A stretch of 64,000 nucleotides of DNA, from the NCBI RefSeq assembly GCF_028288185.1, contig NZ_JAQBOF010000036.1, positions 1 to 64,000 on the forward strand. Reading direction: 5' to 3'. A program made the translations under genes and the position numbers. The notes beneath the pieces were generated by a model. The model worked only from the letters and a program-made list of their open reading frames with translations. It was not told where the DNA came from and did not search any database. Positions within the stretch are counted from its first letter, which is position 1. The number at the start of each line of letters is the position of its first letter. Of the stretch, positions 16,668-25,858 are shown one piece after another. This DNA is from Mucilaginibacter sp. (GTDB taxonomy: Bacteria; Bacteroidota; Bacteroidia; Sphingobacteriales; Sphingobacteriaceae).

Positions 16668-17804
16668 TTAATTGTTGTTAATTGTTATTTGTATAACCTC
16701 TTTCGCAATAACTTCATCAGCATTGGGCAAAGCCATCTTGCCGATATTATCGCTTAATTTCTTTTGTAATTCTTTATCATTTAAAAGCGCAATTGCTTTA
16801 TCAATCAATTTTTCTTCGGCATCCCTGTCGGCCACAAAAATGGCTGCCTGGTCATGCACTAAGGCCAGCGCGTTTTTGGTCTGGTGATCCTCGGCCACGT
16901 TTGGCGATGGCACCAGGATCACCGGTTTTTTCACCAAGCATAGCTCGGCAATTGTGCCCGCGCCTGCTCTTGATATAATTACATCGGCAGCGGCATAGGC
17001 CAGATCCATGCGGTTTACAAACTCCATTATCTTCACATTAGGGTGATAGTTTTCGCCCAATTGTTCCATAATGCTTTTGTAATAGAACTTGCCGGTTTGC
17101 CATATCAGTTGTACATCGGCAGCTATTAGTTTATCTAGGTGGGCCAGTACACTATTGTTTAATGTGCGGGCACCTAAACTACCGCCGGTAATCATAATGG
17201 TTTTTTTCTCTGCCGATAACTTATACAGCTCCAATGCGTGCATTTTTTTACCGGCGATATCAACAGACTCCCTGCGGATAGGATTACCTGTTTTAATAAT
17301 CTTCGCTGCCGGGAAAAATTGCTCCATCCCATCAAACGCAACACATATCTTTTCGGCCTTTTTACCTAGCCATTTATTGGTTATACCCGCGTACGAGTTT
17401 TGCTCCTGTATTAAATACGGTATCCCTTTTAATGCCGCTGCGTATAATAACGGACCGGATGCATAACCACCAACGCCTACCGCTGCATCGGGTTTAAAAT
17501 TTTTAATTATTTGCAGCGCCTTGTTCACGCTGTTAAACAGCTTAATCGGGAACATTAAATTCTTCCAAATAGATTTACGCTGTATACCTTGTATGTTTAA
17601 ACCAATAATTTTATAACCGGCATCAGGGACTTTCTCCATTTCCATACGGCCAATAGCACCAACAAATAATATTTCGATGGTAGGGTCAAGTTTTTTCAAA
17701 GCGTTGGCAATAGCAATAGCCGGGAAGATATGCCCCCCTGTACCGCCACCGCTAATGATTATTCTTTTACCTTGAGATTTCACCGATTTATTATTTGATT
17801 GCAC
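16668..17804 (-). CDS. murG: UDP-N-acetylglucosamine--lipid I GlcNAc transferase
   Basis: MurG is the peripheral membrane GT-B glycosyltransferase that converts lipid I to lipid II. The family motifs IISGGGTGGHIFPAIAIA, GVGGYASGPLLYAAA and a C-terminal SRAGAGTIAELCLVKKPVI are clear. The usual start is close to the glycine-rich loop, whereas here a short extra N-terminus (MQSNNKSVKSQGKR) precedes it. That extra segment is read from GTGCAATCA-type repeat DNA, so the real start could instead be the GTG at 17783. It lies between ftsW and murC in the cluster. Confidence 0.96.
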   Translation of the reverse strand: MQSNNKSVKSQGKRIIISGGGTGGHIFPAIAIANALKKLDPTIEILFVGAIGRMEMEKVPDAGYKIIGLNIQGIQRKSIWKNLMFPIKLFNSVNKALQIIKNFKPDAAVGVGGYASGPLLYAAALKGIPYLIQEQNSYAGITNKWLGKKAEKICVAFDGMEQFFPAAKIIKTGNPIRRESVDIAGKKMHALELYKLSAEKKTIMITGGSLGARTLNNSVLAHLDKLIAADVQLIWQTGKFYYKSIMEQLGENYHPNVKIMEFVNRMDLAYAAADVIISRAGAGTIAELCLVKKPVILVPSPNVAEDHQTKNALALVHDQAAIFVADRDAEEKLIDKAIALLNDKELQKKLSDNIGKMALPNADEVIAKEVIQITINNN

Positions 17805-17836
17805 TGATTATTTTATTGATTGCACTGATTTATCTT
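17795..17836. repeat. Two tandem 21 bp repeats between ftsW and murG
   Basis: The unit TTGATTGCACTGATT plus six bases occurs at 17795-17815 and again at 17816-17836 with small differences. The first copy overlaps the murG start codon. It is part of a repeat-rich 68 bp gap; the rest is a CCCTTTAGGGGG palindrome ending at the ftsW stop. Confidence 0.6.
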
Positions 17837-17872
17837 TCTTAATTATCCTCTATTGTTCTCCCTTTAGGGGGT

Positions 17873-19036
17873 TTATGCTAACTCCATATTACCTACTTCT
17901 TTTATTTCGCCTACTACCACTTTTTTCGGATCCTCTATATCGCGGCTAACCGATAGGATAATACCGAACGCTATACTTGTAAACAACATGGATGTACCGC
18001 CCATACTCACAAATGGTAACGGTACACCTGTTACCGGCCCTAAACCTACTGCCACTGCCATATTAGCAAATGCCTGTATGGTTAAACTAAAGCTTAACCC
18101 CGCCGCCAGCAATGCACCGAACGCTTTAGGTGCTTTGGTTACAATTTTTATACATCGATATAGCAAGAACAGGTAAATACATATTAGCGCTATACCGCCC
18201 ATCATGCCATATTCTTCTACTATAATGGCATAGATCTCATCCGAATATGCCTCGGGTAAATAATTCACCTCGTTACTTTTACCCGGGCCTTTGCCAAATA
18301 TACCGCCGGTGGCGATAGCTATTTTAGCATGATCTGCCTGGAACGATTTATCAGGATTAGCAGCTTCAGGATGTAAAAATGTATGAATACGCGAGGTATA
18401 AGTATGCCTGCGCGGACCTAAGAATATAACCCCGGTTAACAATATCGCTCCAGCTAAACAGGTTATGGCTATTTGTTTAATGCTGATACGGCCAATAATC
18501 AACAGTAAAACACTAACACCAAAAAGCATTAACGCGGTTGATAAATTTGCTAACGCGATTAATATAAATACAATACAAACCGCCCCCATAATCGGGATGA
18601 ATGATTGCTTAACATCCTTAATGTTTTCCTGCTTACGCGATAAGGAGCGGGCAAGGAACGTGATTAATGCCAGCTTAGCCAAATCGGATGTCTGGAAGCT
18701 TAAACCGGTGCCCGGTATGGCTATCCAACGGCTTGCATCATTAACATGGCTGCCAAACAACAGCGTATACAACAACAATGGTATGGTGATATACATCAAC
18801 AGTTTTGATATACCCGAATAATACCTGTAATCCAGTTTATGCGAAATGTACATCAATATAATACCGCCAATAATCATAGCCAAATGCTTCATCAAAATAG
18901 ACTCGGCACCCACACCACGTTTATAAGCCAGCGTACCGATAGCACTATATACCGACAACAGCGATATCAACGAAAGCAATATGACAATAAGCCATATCCA
19001 ACGATCTCCTTTTATGTTGTGTAGTATTGCGTTCAT
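17873..19036 (-). CDS. ftsW: Division-specific SEDS glycosyltransferase FtsW
   Basis: FtsW polymerises lipid II into septal glycan strands together with the transpeptidase FtsI. The 387 residues form about ten transmembrane helices, with the SEDS signature GPVTGVPLPFVSMGGTSML near the C-terminus and YSDEIYAIIVEEYGMMGG in the long loop. Its location beside murG and murD and with ftsI in the same cluster argues for FtsW over the paralogue RodA. The start MNAILHNIKGDRW lies just after the dispersed repeat that separates it from murD. Confidence 0.95.
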   Translation of the reverse strand: MNAILHNIKGDRWIWLIVILLSLISLLSVYSAIGTLAYKRGVGAESILMKHLAMIIGGIILMYISHKLDYRYYSGISKLLMYITIPLLLYTLLFGSHVNDASRWIAIPGTGLSFQTSDLAKLALITFLARSLSRKQENIKDVKQSFIPIMGAVCIVFILIALANLSTALMLFGVSVLLLIIGRISIKQIAITCLAGAILLTGVIFLGPRRHTYTSRIHTFLHPEAANPDKSFQADHAKIAIATGGIFGKGPGKSNEVNYLPEAYSDEIYAIIVEEYGMMGGIALICIYLFLLYRCIKIVTKAPKAFGALLAAGLSFSLTIQAFANMAVAVGLGPVTGVPLPFVSMGGTSMLFTSIAFGIILSVSRDIEDPKKVVVGEIKEVGNMELA

Positions 19037-19144
19037 AAGCCCCCTCTAAATCTCCCCAGGTAGGGGAGACTTTTTTATTGTATAATTTAATTTCTTCATT
19101 TCTTAACATTTAAGCCCTCCCTACCGGGGATGGTTTGGGTGGGG
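19037..19144. repeat. Two-armed dispersed repeat between murD and ftsW
   Basis: One arm (about 19037-19072, CCCCTCTAAATCTCCCC then AGGTAGGGGAGAC) and a second arm (about 19108-19144, AAGCCCTCCCTACCGGGG onward) are imperfect inverted copies of each other around an AT-rich spacer. The same two-armed element occurs at 43668-43757. It fills almost the whole gap between two essential genes. Confidence 0.75.
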
Positions 19145-19145
19145 C

Positions 19146-20534
19146 TTATAGCTCCTTTACCGCCGCCTTAAACTGGTTACCTCTATCCTCATAATTTTTA
19201 AACAGATCAAAGCTTGCACAAGCAGGGGATAGCAATACCGTATCGCCTTTTGTTGCCAAATGGTAAGCCGCTTGCGCCGCATCTGTTGCAGATGAAGTAT
19301 TAACTATAATATCTACTACATCCTCAAAAGCTTCGTGGATGCGCTGGTTGTCTTTACCTAAGCAAACTATGGCCTTTACCTTTTGTTTAACCAAATCTTT
19401 CAACATCGAATAATCATTGCCCTTGTCCACACCGCCTAATATCAGTACCACATCACTGGTCATGCTTTCTAACGCGTACCAGGTTGAATTAACATTAGTA
19501 GCTTTCGAATCATTTATGAAACTAATGCCTGATATTTTACCTATCGACTCCAGCCTATGCTCAATATTTCTGAACGTGGCCAGGCTTTCGCGCAGGGTAT
19601 CATTGCGTAATTCTAGCACTTTTGCTACAATGCCAGATGCCATTGAGTTGTAGATGTTGTGCTTGCCTTGCAGGGCCAGTTCTGTAATTGACATTTCAAA
19701 ATGTTCTTGAGGTGTGTTAATGACAATATTGTCGTTTTCGAGATCTGCTCCCGTTGCAATTTTTTTTTCTATCGAGAATGGAAACTGCTTTGCTTTAAAG
19801 CTGCGCCCTTCCATTCCCTTTATTGTTTCCGCATCATCAGCACAGTAGATAAATACATCATCAGCTGTTTGATTTTGCGTTACACGGAACTTTGATGCCG
19901 CGTAGTTTTCCATTTTGTAATCATACCTGTCCAAATGATCGGGTGTGATGTTTAACAACACCGCTATATCTGTTTTAAACTGGTACATATCATCCAGCAT
20001 AAAACTGCTTAGCTCTAACACATAGCAATCATGCTTTTCGGTAGCTACCTGGTAGGCAAAGCTTTTGCCTATGTTACCGGCCAGGCCAACGTTTAATCCC
20101 GCGTTTTTCAGGATAAAATGGGTTAAGCTAGTCGTAGTAGTTTTTCCGTTCGAGCCGGTAATACCTATTATTTTAGCGTTGGTATATCGCCCCGCAAACT
20201 CAATCTCTGATATAACCGGCACACCTTTTTCTTTTAGCTTTTTGATGATGGGCGCTTTATCAGGTATACCAGGGCTTTTAATAACTTCAACCGCGTTTAA
20301 TATTTCGGCTTCGGTGTGTTGGTTCTCTTCAAAACGGATATTCCAACCCTTTAACTGCTCTTTATAATGAGGGGCTATGGCACTAAAGTCTGATACAAAA
20401 ACATCATACCCCTGCTGTTGGGCAAGATATGCCGCACCCACACCGCTTTCGCCGGCACCAAGGATGGCAAGCCTCACCCCGGCTCTCTCCAAAGGAGAGG
20501 GAGAGTTATAGGATATGTTAATGTTTTCGTTCAT
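19146..20534 (-). CDS. murD: UDP-N-acetylmuramoyl-L-alanine--D-glutamate ligase
   Basis: MurD adds D-glutamate to UDP-MurNAc-L-Ala in the cytoplasm. The Rossmann start RLAILGAGESGVGAAYLA, the ATP loop IGITGSNGKTTTTSLTH and the late SPACASFDLFKNYEDRG motif identify it. The first 20 or so residues of this frame (MNENINISYNSPSPLERAGV) are not MurD-like. Residues SPSPLERAGVR are the translation of a common intergenic repeat, which runs in frame into the gene. A GTG at 20477 inside the repeat would give MRLAILGAGE, a normal MurD N-terminus (443 residues), with GGAG nine bases upstream. Which start is used cannot be settled from sequence. Confidence 0.96.
   Translation of the reverse strand: MNENINISYNSPSPLERAGVRLAILGAGESGVGAAYLAQQQGYDVFVSDFSAIAPHYKEQLKGWNIRFEENQHTEAEILNAVEVIKSPGIPDKAPIIKKLKEKGVPVISEIEFAGRYTNAKIIGITGSNGKTTTTSLTHFILKNAGLNVGLAGNIGKSFAYQVATEKHDCYVLELSSFMLDDMYQFKTDIAVLLNITPDHLDRYDYKMENYAASKFRVTQNQTADDVFIYCADDAETIKGMEGRSFKAKQFPFSIEKKIATGADLENDNIVINTPQEHFEMSITELALQGKHNIYNSMASGIVAKVLELRNDTLRESLATFRNIEHRLESIGKISGISFINDSKATNVNSTWYALESMTSDVVLILGGVDKGNDYSMLKDLVKQKVKAIVCLGKDNQRIHEAFEDVVDIIVNTSSATDAAQAAYHLATKGDTVLLSPACASFDLFKNYEDRGNQFKAAVKEL
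20471..20511. repeat. Dispersed CTCTCC-AAA-GGAGAG repeat fused to the murD start
   Basis: The palindrome CTCTCCAAAGGAGAG with flanking GCCTCACCCCGG is a repeat type common between genes in this group. Here it lies inside the open frame of murD and encodes SPLERAGVR on the minus strand. Confidence 0.7.
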
Positions 20535-20631
20535 TCTTTTTTAGTCCATAGACCATGGTCGATATCCCATAGGCGTTTTTTGCTTTTTTATCTATCTATC
20601 TATCCTTTTTCTATGGACCATCGACTTCAAC
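20535..20631. repeat. Palindromic spacer with TCTA microsatellite between mraY and murD
   Basis: The gap contains CCATAGACCATGGTCGAT near 20553 and its approximate inverted partner CTATGGACCATCGAC near 20611. A short run of the tetramer TCTA lies between them. No gene is visible. Confidence 0.5.
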
Positions 20632-21873
20632 TTATCTTAGTTTCAATGTTATAAATGTTAAAATTGCCAGCATAATCCCCAGGATCCAAAAACGAGTTAC
20701 GATCTTAGATTCATGGAAACCCTTTTTTTGGTAATGGTGATGCAACGGCGACATTAAAAATATCCGCCTGCCTTCGCCAAATCTTTTTCGGGTGTATTTA
20801 AACCAACCCACCTGCAGCATTACCGACACATTCTCTACCAGGAATATGCCGCATAATAATGGCAGCAATAACTCCTTACGTATCAGGATAGCAAATACAG
20901 CTATGATACCGCCGATAGTTAAACTACCGGTATCACCCATAAAAACCTGGGCAGGGTAGGCGTTGTACCATAAAAACCCTACGCAGGCACCCACAAAAGC
21001 GCCGGCAAAAATTACCAGCTCGCCCGAGTTGGGGATGTACATAATATTTAAGTAGTCGGATATGATGTAGTTACCCGATACATAGGCCAGTATAGCCAGT
21101 GTAATACCAATGATTGCAGATGTACCCGTTGCCAGTCCGTCAATCCCATCGGTTATATTAGCGCCGTTTGATATGGCTGTTATAATAATGATCACAAAGA
21201 ATAAGAATACAATCAGCGTATATTTCTCATAACCCGGGCCTAAAAATTTGAGCACCTTGCCATAATCAAACTCGTTATTTTTATAAAACGGCAGCGTTGT
21301 TTTGCGCAGGTTGAGGTCCTGTGTTAAAACAGGTTTATTTCCCCTCATGTGGAAATCTATCTTAGCATCATATTGCACCGGCAACTTCACTTCTTGCTGT
21401 ATAACCACATTTTTATTATTGTACATAATAAAACCTATGATCAATGCTAAACCTACCTGGCCAACAATTTTGAACCTGCCGGCTAAACCCTCTTTGTTCT
21501 TCTTAAATATTTTAATGTAATCATCCAAAAAGCCAATAACGCCCAACCAAAGGGTTGTAATAATCATCATGATGATATAGATATTATCCAGTTTGGCAAA
21601 CAACAGGGTTGGTAGTAAAATACCAAGGATGATGATCAACCCACCCATAGAAGGAGTGCCTGCTTTTTGCATCTGGCCCTCTAAACCCAAATTCCTTACA
21701 GTTTCGCCTACTTGTTTATAGCGCAAAAAATCAATTAACCGGCGCCCATAAACAGTGGTCACTATTAATGATGTAATTACTGCCATAGCCATCCTGAACG
21801 TGATGTACTGAAACACCCCCGTTCCGGGAATACTGTAGTTTTTGTATAAATATGTAAATAGATAGTATAGCAT
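20632..21873 (-). CDS. mraY: Phospho-N-acetylmuramoyl-pentapeptide transferase
   Basis: MraY transfers phospho-MurNAc-pentapeptide to undecaprenyl phosphate, making lipid I at the inner membrane. About ten transmembrane helices carry the family motifs GTPSMGGLIIILG, GFLDDYIKIFKKN and the catalytic NITDGIDGLATGTSA, with the histidine cluster SPLHHHYQKKG near the end. At 413 residues it is longer than the 360 of E. coli, owing to an insert (about residues 155-215) facing the periplasm, common in Bacteroidota. Its ATG shares one base with the murE stop (TAATG). Confidence 0.98.
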   Translation of the reverse strand: MLYYLFTYLYKNYSIPGTGVFQYITFRMAMAVITSLIVTTVYGRRLIDFLRYKQVGETVRNLGLEGQMQKAGTPSMGGLIIILGILLPTLLFAKLDNIYIIMMIITTLWLGVIGFLDDYIKIFKKNKEGLAGRFKIVGQVGLALIIGFIMYNNKNVVIQQEVKLPVQYDAKIDFHMRGNKPVLTQDLNLRKTTLPFYKNNEFDYGKVLKFLGPGYEKYTLIVFLFFVIIIITAISNGANITDGIDGLATGTSAIIGITLAILAYVSGNYIISDYLNIMYIPNSGELVIFAGAFVGACVGFLWYNAYPAQVFMGDTGSLTIGGIIAVFAILIRKELLLPLLCGIFLVENVSVMLQVGWFKYTRKRFGEGRRIFLMSPLHHHYQKKGFHESKIVTRFWILGIMLAILTFITLKLR

Positions 21874-23333
21874 TATCCCATCAATTTAAATTGGTTCAGT
21901 AACTCTTCTTTATCGTCAAAGTGATTTTTTACACCTTTTATTTCCTGGTATTTCTCGTGGCCCTTGCCGGCTAACAGGATAATATCACCCGGTTGCGCCA
22001 GCATGCAGGCGGTTTTAATAGCCTCGTGCCTGTCGGTAATACTTACCGTATAGCGTTGCGCGGTTGGTGTAACGCCAGCTTCCATATCTTTAATAATCTG
22101 TGCAGGGTCCTCGGTACGCGGATTGTCTGATGTCAATATCACTTTATCGCTCCATTCGCAAGCTACCTTAGCCATTATAGGGCGTTTGGTTTTGTCCCTG
22201 TCGCCGCCGCAGCCTATCACAGTTATTACTTTTTCATTTCCCTTGCGGATGTTGTGGATAGTGCTTAACACATTCTGCACCGCATCCGGCGTGTGGGCAT
22301 AATCAACAATGCCTATAATTTTATTTGGCGCTACTACATAATCAAACCTGCCTTCGGCGCCTGATAGTTTACTTAGGCTGGTTAATACTTTGGCACGATC
22401 CTGATCCAGCAACATCGCGGCAGCATAAACAGCCAGTAAATTATAGGCGTTAAACGTACCTACCATCTTAAACCAAACTTCCTCGTTATCAATCAGCAGC
22501 AATAAACCACCAAATTGATTCTCCAGGATCTTGCCTTTATAATCGGCCATGCTTTTAAGGGCATAGGTTTTTTTATGAGCCTTGGTGTTTTGCAGCATTA
22601 CACTGCCGTTCTTATCGTCATTATTGGTTAAGGCAAACGCGTTTTTAGATAGCCCATCAAAAAATGCCTTTTTAGCCTTTAAATAATTATCGAAGGTTTT
22701 ATGATAGTCTAAATGATCGTGCGTTAAGTTGGAGAATATACCACCTGCAAAATTCAACCCCTCTATACGATGCTGAGCAACCGCGTGCGAGCTTACTTCC
22801 ATAAAGCAATAATCGCAGCCTTGTGTTACCATTTCGTCCACCAAACTGTTCAATTCTACCTGGTCGGGTGTAGTATGGGTTGATGGAATAATTTTTCCGT
22901 TGATCTGATTTTCGACGGTTGATAGCAAGCCGCATTTATAACCCAGATCACGAAACAATTGATACAACAACGTAGCAATAGTGGTTTTACCATTGGTGCC
23001 GGTTACGCCAACCAGTTTTAATTTGTTTGATGGATTATCATAAAAATTGGCTGATACAATACCTAATGCAACTGCAGAGTTACCAACCATTAAAAAGTCA
23101 ACCTCACCGGCGGTATGTCCCGGTAGTTCCTCGCATATTATAGCTACCGCGCCATCTTTTATGGCTTTCTCAATATAATCATGGCCATCAACCTGGGTGC
23201 CTTTTACCGCTACGAACAATGAACCGGGCACAACCTTGCGCGAATCAAACACAACCGCGCTAATTTCTACATCTGCCGCGCCTTGCAGCTCGGTAAATGG
23301 TAGTCCGGTTAATATATCGCTCAGGTATCTCAT
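21873..23333 (-). CDS. murE: UDP-MurNAc-tripeptide synthetase (meso-diaminopimelate adding)
   Basis: MurE adds the third residue of the peptidoglycan stem peptide. The ATP loop GVTGTNGKTTIATLLY and the DNPRTEDP motif are visible; the DNPR form is the one associated with meso-diaminopimelate rather than lysine, which agrees with dapA elsewhere in this window. The 486-residue length is typical. It overlaps the upstream ftsI by four bases (ATGA) and mraY by one, so it is tightly coupled. murF, which follows murE in many bacteria, is absent here. Confidence 0.98.
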   Translation of the reverse strand: MRYLSDILTGLPFTELQGAADVEISAVVFDSRKVVPGSLFVAVKGTQVDGHDYIEKAIKDGAVAIICEELPGHTAGEVDFLMVGNSAVALGIVSANFYDNPSNKLKLVGVTGTNGKTTIATLLYQLFRDLGYKCGLLSTVENQINGKIIPSTHTTPDQVELNSLVDEMVTQGCDYCFMEVSSHAVAQHRIEGLNFAGGIFSNLTHDHLDYHKTFDNYLKAKKAFFDGLSKNAFALTNNDDKNGSVMLQNTKAHKKTYALKSMADYKGKILENQFGGLLLLIDNEEVWFKMVGTFNAYNLLAVYAAAMLLDQDRAKVLTSLSKLSGAEGRFDYVVAPNKIIGIVDYAHTPDAVQNVLSTIHNIRKGNEKVITVIGCGGDRDKTKRPIMAKVACEWSDKVILTSDNPRTEDPAQIIKDMEAGVTPTAQRYTVSITDRHEAIKTACMLAQPGDIILLAGKGHEKYQEIKGVKNHFDDKEELLNQFKLMG

Positions 23334-25453
23334 TGCAGCTCTATTGTTATTTTTGATCCCTTAGGTATTGTACTTCCACCGGTAACCGACTGCGCAGTTA
23401 CTACGCCGCTGCCTTTTACACCTACTTTATAGCCTGCATTACCTAAAAGGTATAATGCATCGCTTAAACCCATGCCTGTTACTGTTGGCACAGTGCCGGC
23501 TTTATATTTATTTTCTTCAAAAGGGATACCGCTGCTGGTATCAATACCGGTATTTGCGGCAGCATACAAAGGTTTAAGGCCCAATTTGCTATACACTTGT
23601 TTTAATGCGGCTAAATTGCCCTGTTTAACTTTAGGCATAGTTGTGTTACCCACTAAATGCAAGGGGGCGCTATGATTAATATCCAGGTCACTGGCATAAA
23701 CTCTATCAGCTATTTTGCGAAACACCGGACCAGCCACATGGGCCGCCAAATGCGAACCTACTTTTGGATTGCTGATAACAACAATCATGGAATACTTGGG
23801 ATGATCAGCAGGGAAATAACCGCAGAATGATGCCTGGTGAGCATTTTTTTCGCCATAACCTGATGAGCCGTTAGCTATCTGCGCCGTACCGGTTTTACCG
23901 GCTACACTGTATAATTTATTTTTGATAACCAGTTTGCCGGTTCCCTCTAATACCACACCTTCTAACAAGCCTTTTACTTTAGCCAAGGCTTCGTCCGAGC
24001 ATACCTTAGGATTAATAACCTTTGCCTGAAAATGCTCTACTGTATTACCCATACTGCGGATCTCGCGTACAAAAATCGGCGATATCATTTTACCATTATT
24101 AGCCACCGAATTATAAAAAGTAAGCATCTGTAACGGCGATAACTTTAACTCGTAACCGTAAGCCATTTGTGCCACACTTTGCAATTTGTTCCAGCTTTTG
24201 GATGATGGATTTTTTATTAACGGTTGTCCTTCGCCCGGTATTTGCAGGCCGTTTCTTTCATTCAGATGATAGCGATACAAAGCATCGGTAAATTCGCGTG
24301 GATTGTCTTTATAATGCGAGTAAACAAATTTTACAGCAGCCACGTTTGATGATTCTTCAAAAGCATGTTTGGCGCTAATTACGCTGCCGCCATCTTCTGC
24401 ATCTTTTATATGTAAAAACACTTTGCCATTGTGTGGATTGACCATATTATATATACCATGTTCAATATCAACCTTGCTGCTGGTGTCTATTTTATGCTGA
24501 TCCAGCAAAGTCATATAAGTGGCCAATTTAAAAGTCGATCCCGGCTCAGCCTCGGCTCCAATAGCATAGTTAAATCTTTCCTCGTAATCGCCCTCTTTAG
24601 TGCGGGTAAAGTTGGCAATGGCGCGGATCTCGCCGGTGGCAACTTCCATTAGTACCACCGTACCAAAATCCGCCTGGATGCTATCCAATTGCTTTTTTAA
24701 GGCTTTTTGAGCGACATCCTGGAAATTTACGTTAATGGTAGATATAATATCCGCGCCATCTTTTGCAGTCACTTCGTCCTCGTCATTATTAACGGGCACA
24801 TATACACCACCTGCAATGCGCTGCATCAGGCGTTTTCCGTTTTCGCCGTTGATATAGCCGGCATAAGCACCTTCTAAACCAACCGCGTTTTTTACATTCT
24901 CGTTCTTATAACCTATTGTACGGGCCGCTAATGACCGGAAAGGTAAAATGCGCTTGTTTTGCGCCAATACAATTAACCCACCCTTATATTTACCCAATTT
25001 AAAGATTGGAAACCTGCGGATCTCTTTTAACTCCTGGAAAGTTACTTTGCGCCTGATCAACTGGTAGCGCGAGCTATCTTTACGGGCATCGCGCAGCATC
25101 CTTGAATAATCTCTTTCTGATCTTTCCGGATATAATGCTGATAGTTTTGATGCCAACGAATCTACTTTGCTGTAAAATATCTTATCCTCGGCAATACCGC
25201 CGGCAAACATATCCATGTGCAATTCATACTCGGGCACCGATGTGGCCAATAAGCTGCCGTCAACCGAATAAATGTTTCCACGGGTAGCTTCTACGTTTTC
25301 ATACTTAGTTGATAGCTTGGAAGCCATCGCCTTCCATTTATTACCCTGTACGTATTGAAGGCGGTACATTTGCACCACTACCGCTACCGCGAACAGTAAT
25401 ATCAGGCCAAAGGCCAAATACACACGAAGCAATATGTTGGTTCTGATACTCAT
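23330..25453 (-). CDS. ftsI: Septal transpeptidase FtsI (penicillin-binding protein 3) with PASTA domain
   Basis: FtsI cross-links septal peptidoglycan and is a beta-lactam target. An N-terminal transmembrane helix (about 8-30) is followed by the dimerisation domain and the transpeptidase domain, with the catalytic SxxK in AEPGSTFKLATY (serine near 306), SSN in FEESSNVAAVKF, and KTGT in SVAGKTGTAQIANG near 520. Residues about 600-707 include a PASTA-like region ending VTGGSTIPKGSKITIELQ. The length, 707, fits Bacteroidota. It overlaps ftsL and murE by four bases each. Confidence 0.97.
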   Translation of the reverse strand: MSIRTNILLRVYLAFGLILLFAVAVVVQMYRLQYVQGNKWKAMASKLSTKYENVEATRGNIYSVDGSLLATSVPEYELHMDMFAGGIAEDKIFYSKVDSLASKLSALYPERSERDYSRMLRDARKDSSRYQLIRRKVTFQELKEIRRFPIFKLGKYKGGLIVLAQNKRILPFRSLAARTIGYKNENVKNAVGLEGAYAGYINGENGKRLMQRIAGGVYVPVNNDEDEVTAKDGADIISTINVNFQDVAQKALKKQLDSIQADFGTVVLMEVATGEIRAIANFTRTKEGDYEERFNYAIGAEAEPGSTFKLATYMTLLDQHKIDTSSKVDIEHGIYNMVNPHNGKVFLHIKDAEDGGSVISAKHAFEESSNVAAVKFVYSHYKDNPREFTDALYRYHLNERNGLQIPGEGQPLIKNPSSKSWNKLQSVAQMAYGYELKLSPLQMLTFYNSVANNGKMISPIFVREIRSMGNTVEHFQAKVINPKVCSDEALAKVKGLLEGVVLEGTGKLVIKNKLYSVAGKTGTAQIANGSSGYGEKNAHQASFCGYFPADHPKYSMIVVISNPKVGSHLAAHVAGPVFRKIADRVYASDLDINHSAPLHLVGNTTMPKVKQGNLAALKQVYSKLGLKPLYAAANTGIDTSSGIPFEENKYKAGTVPTVTGMGLSDALYLLGNAGYKVGVKGSGVVTAQSVTGGSTIPKGSKITIELQ

Positions 25454-25857
25454 TGCGTAGCATCCTCCTTAACAGTAATTTTTTGAGCCGGCTGCAAAGA
25501 TTCACGTATACCTAAAGTATCAGCCCGTTTAGACACTTCTGACAAAGTGCTTTTATAGGCCAGATCAGCTTTGGTTACTTTATACTCCCAGCTTAGCTCA
25601 TGTACTTCTTTGGTTATTTTATCTATATCACGAATATTTTTTTCGGCCAGGTGACGGTTGCCTATGTAAATCATCCCTAACAGCGCAATGAACAATACAA
25701 AAGGCAAAGCGCGGGTAGCTTCATCCGAAGCAATAAAACCGTTGGATAAAAATTTAGTCAAAAAGTTTTCCGGAACTTCCTTTACAGTCTTTTCCTCAAC
25801 GATCAGTTCGCTTTCTAATTCTTCTTCCGGAATTTCTGTGCGTAAACGATTGTTCAT
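25450..25857 (-). CDS. ftsL: FtsL-like division protein
   Basis: This is a small bitopic membrane protein of 135 residues. The acidic N-terminus is followed by one transmembrane helix (ALPFVLFIALLGMIYIG, about residues 48-64) and a coiled-coil-prone periplasmic part (IDKITKEVHELSWEYKVTKA). FtsL is poorly conserved in sequence; the call rests on topology, size and its invariant position between rsmH and ftsI. It ends in a four-base overlap with ftsI. Confidence 0.85.
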   Translation of the reverse strand: MNNRLRTEIPEEELESELIVEEKTVKEVPENFLTKFLSNGFIASDEATRALPFVLFIALLGMIYIGNRHLAEKNIRDIDKITKEVHELSWEYKVTKADLAYKSTLSEVSKRADTLGIRESLQPAQKITVKEDATQ

Positions 25858-25858
25858 A

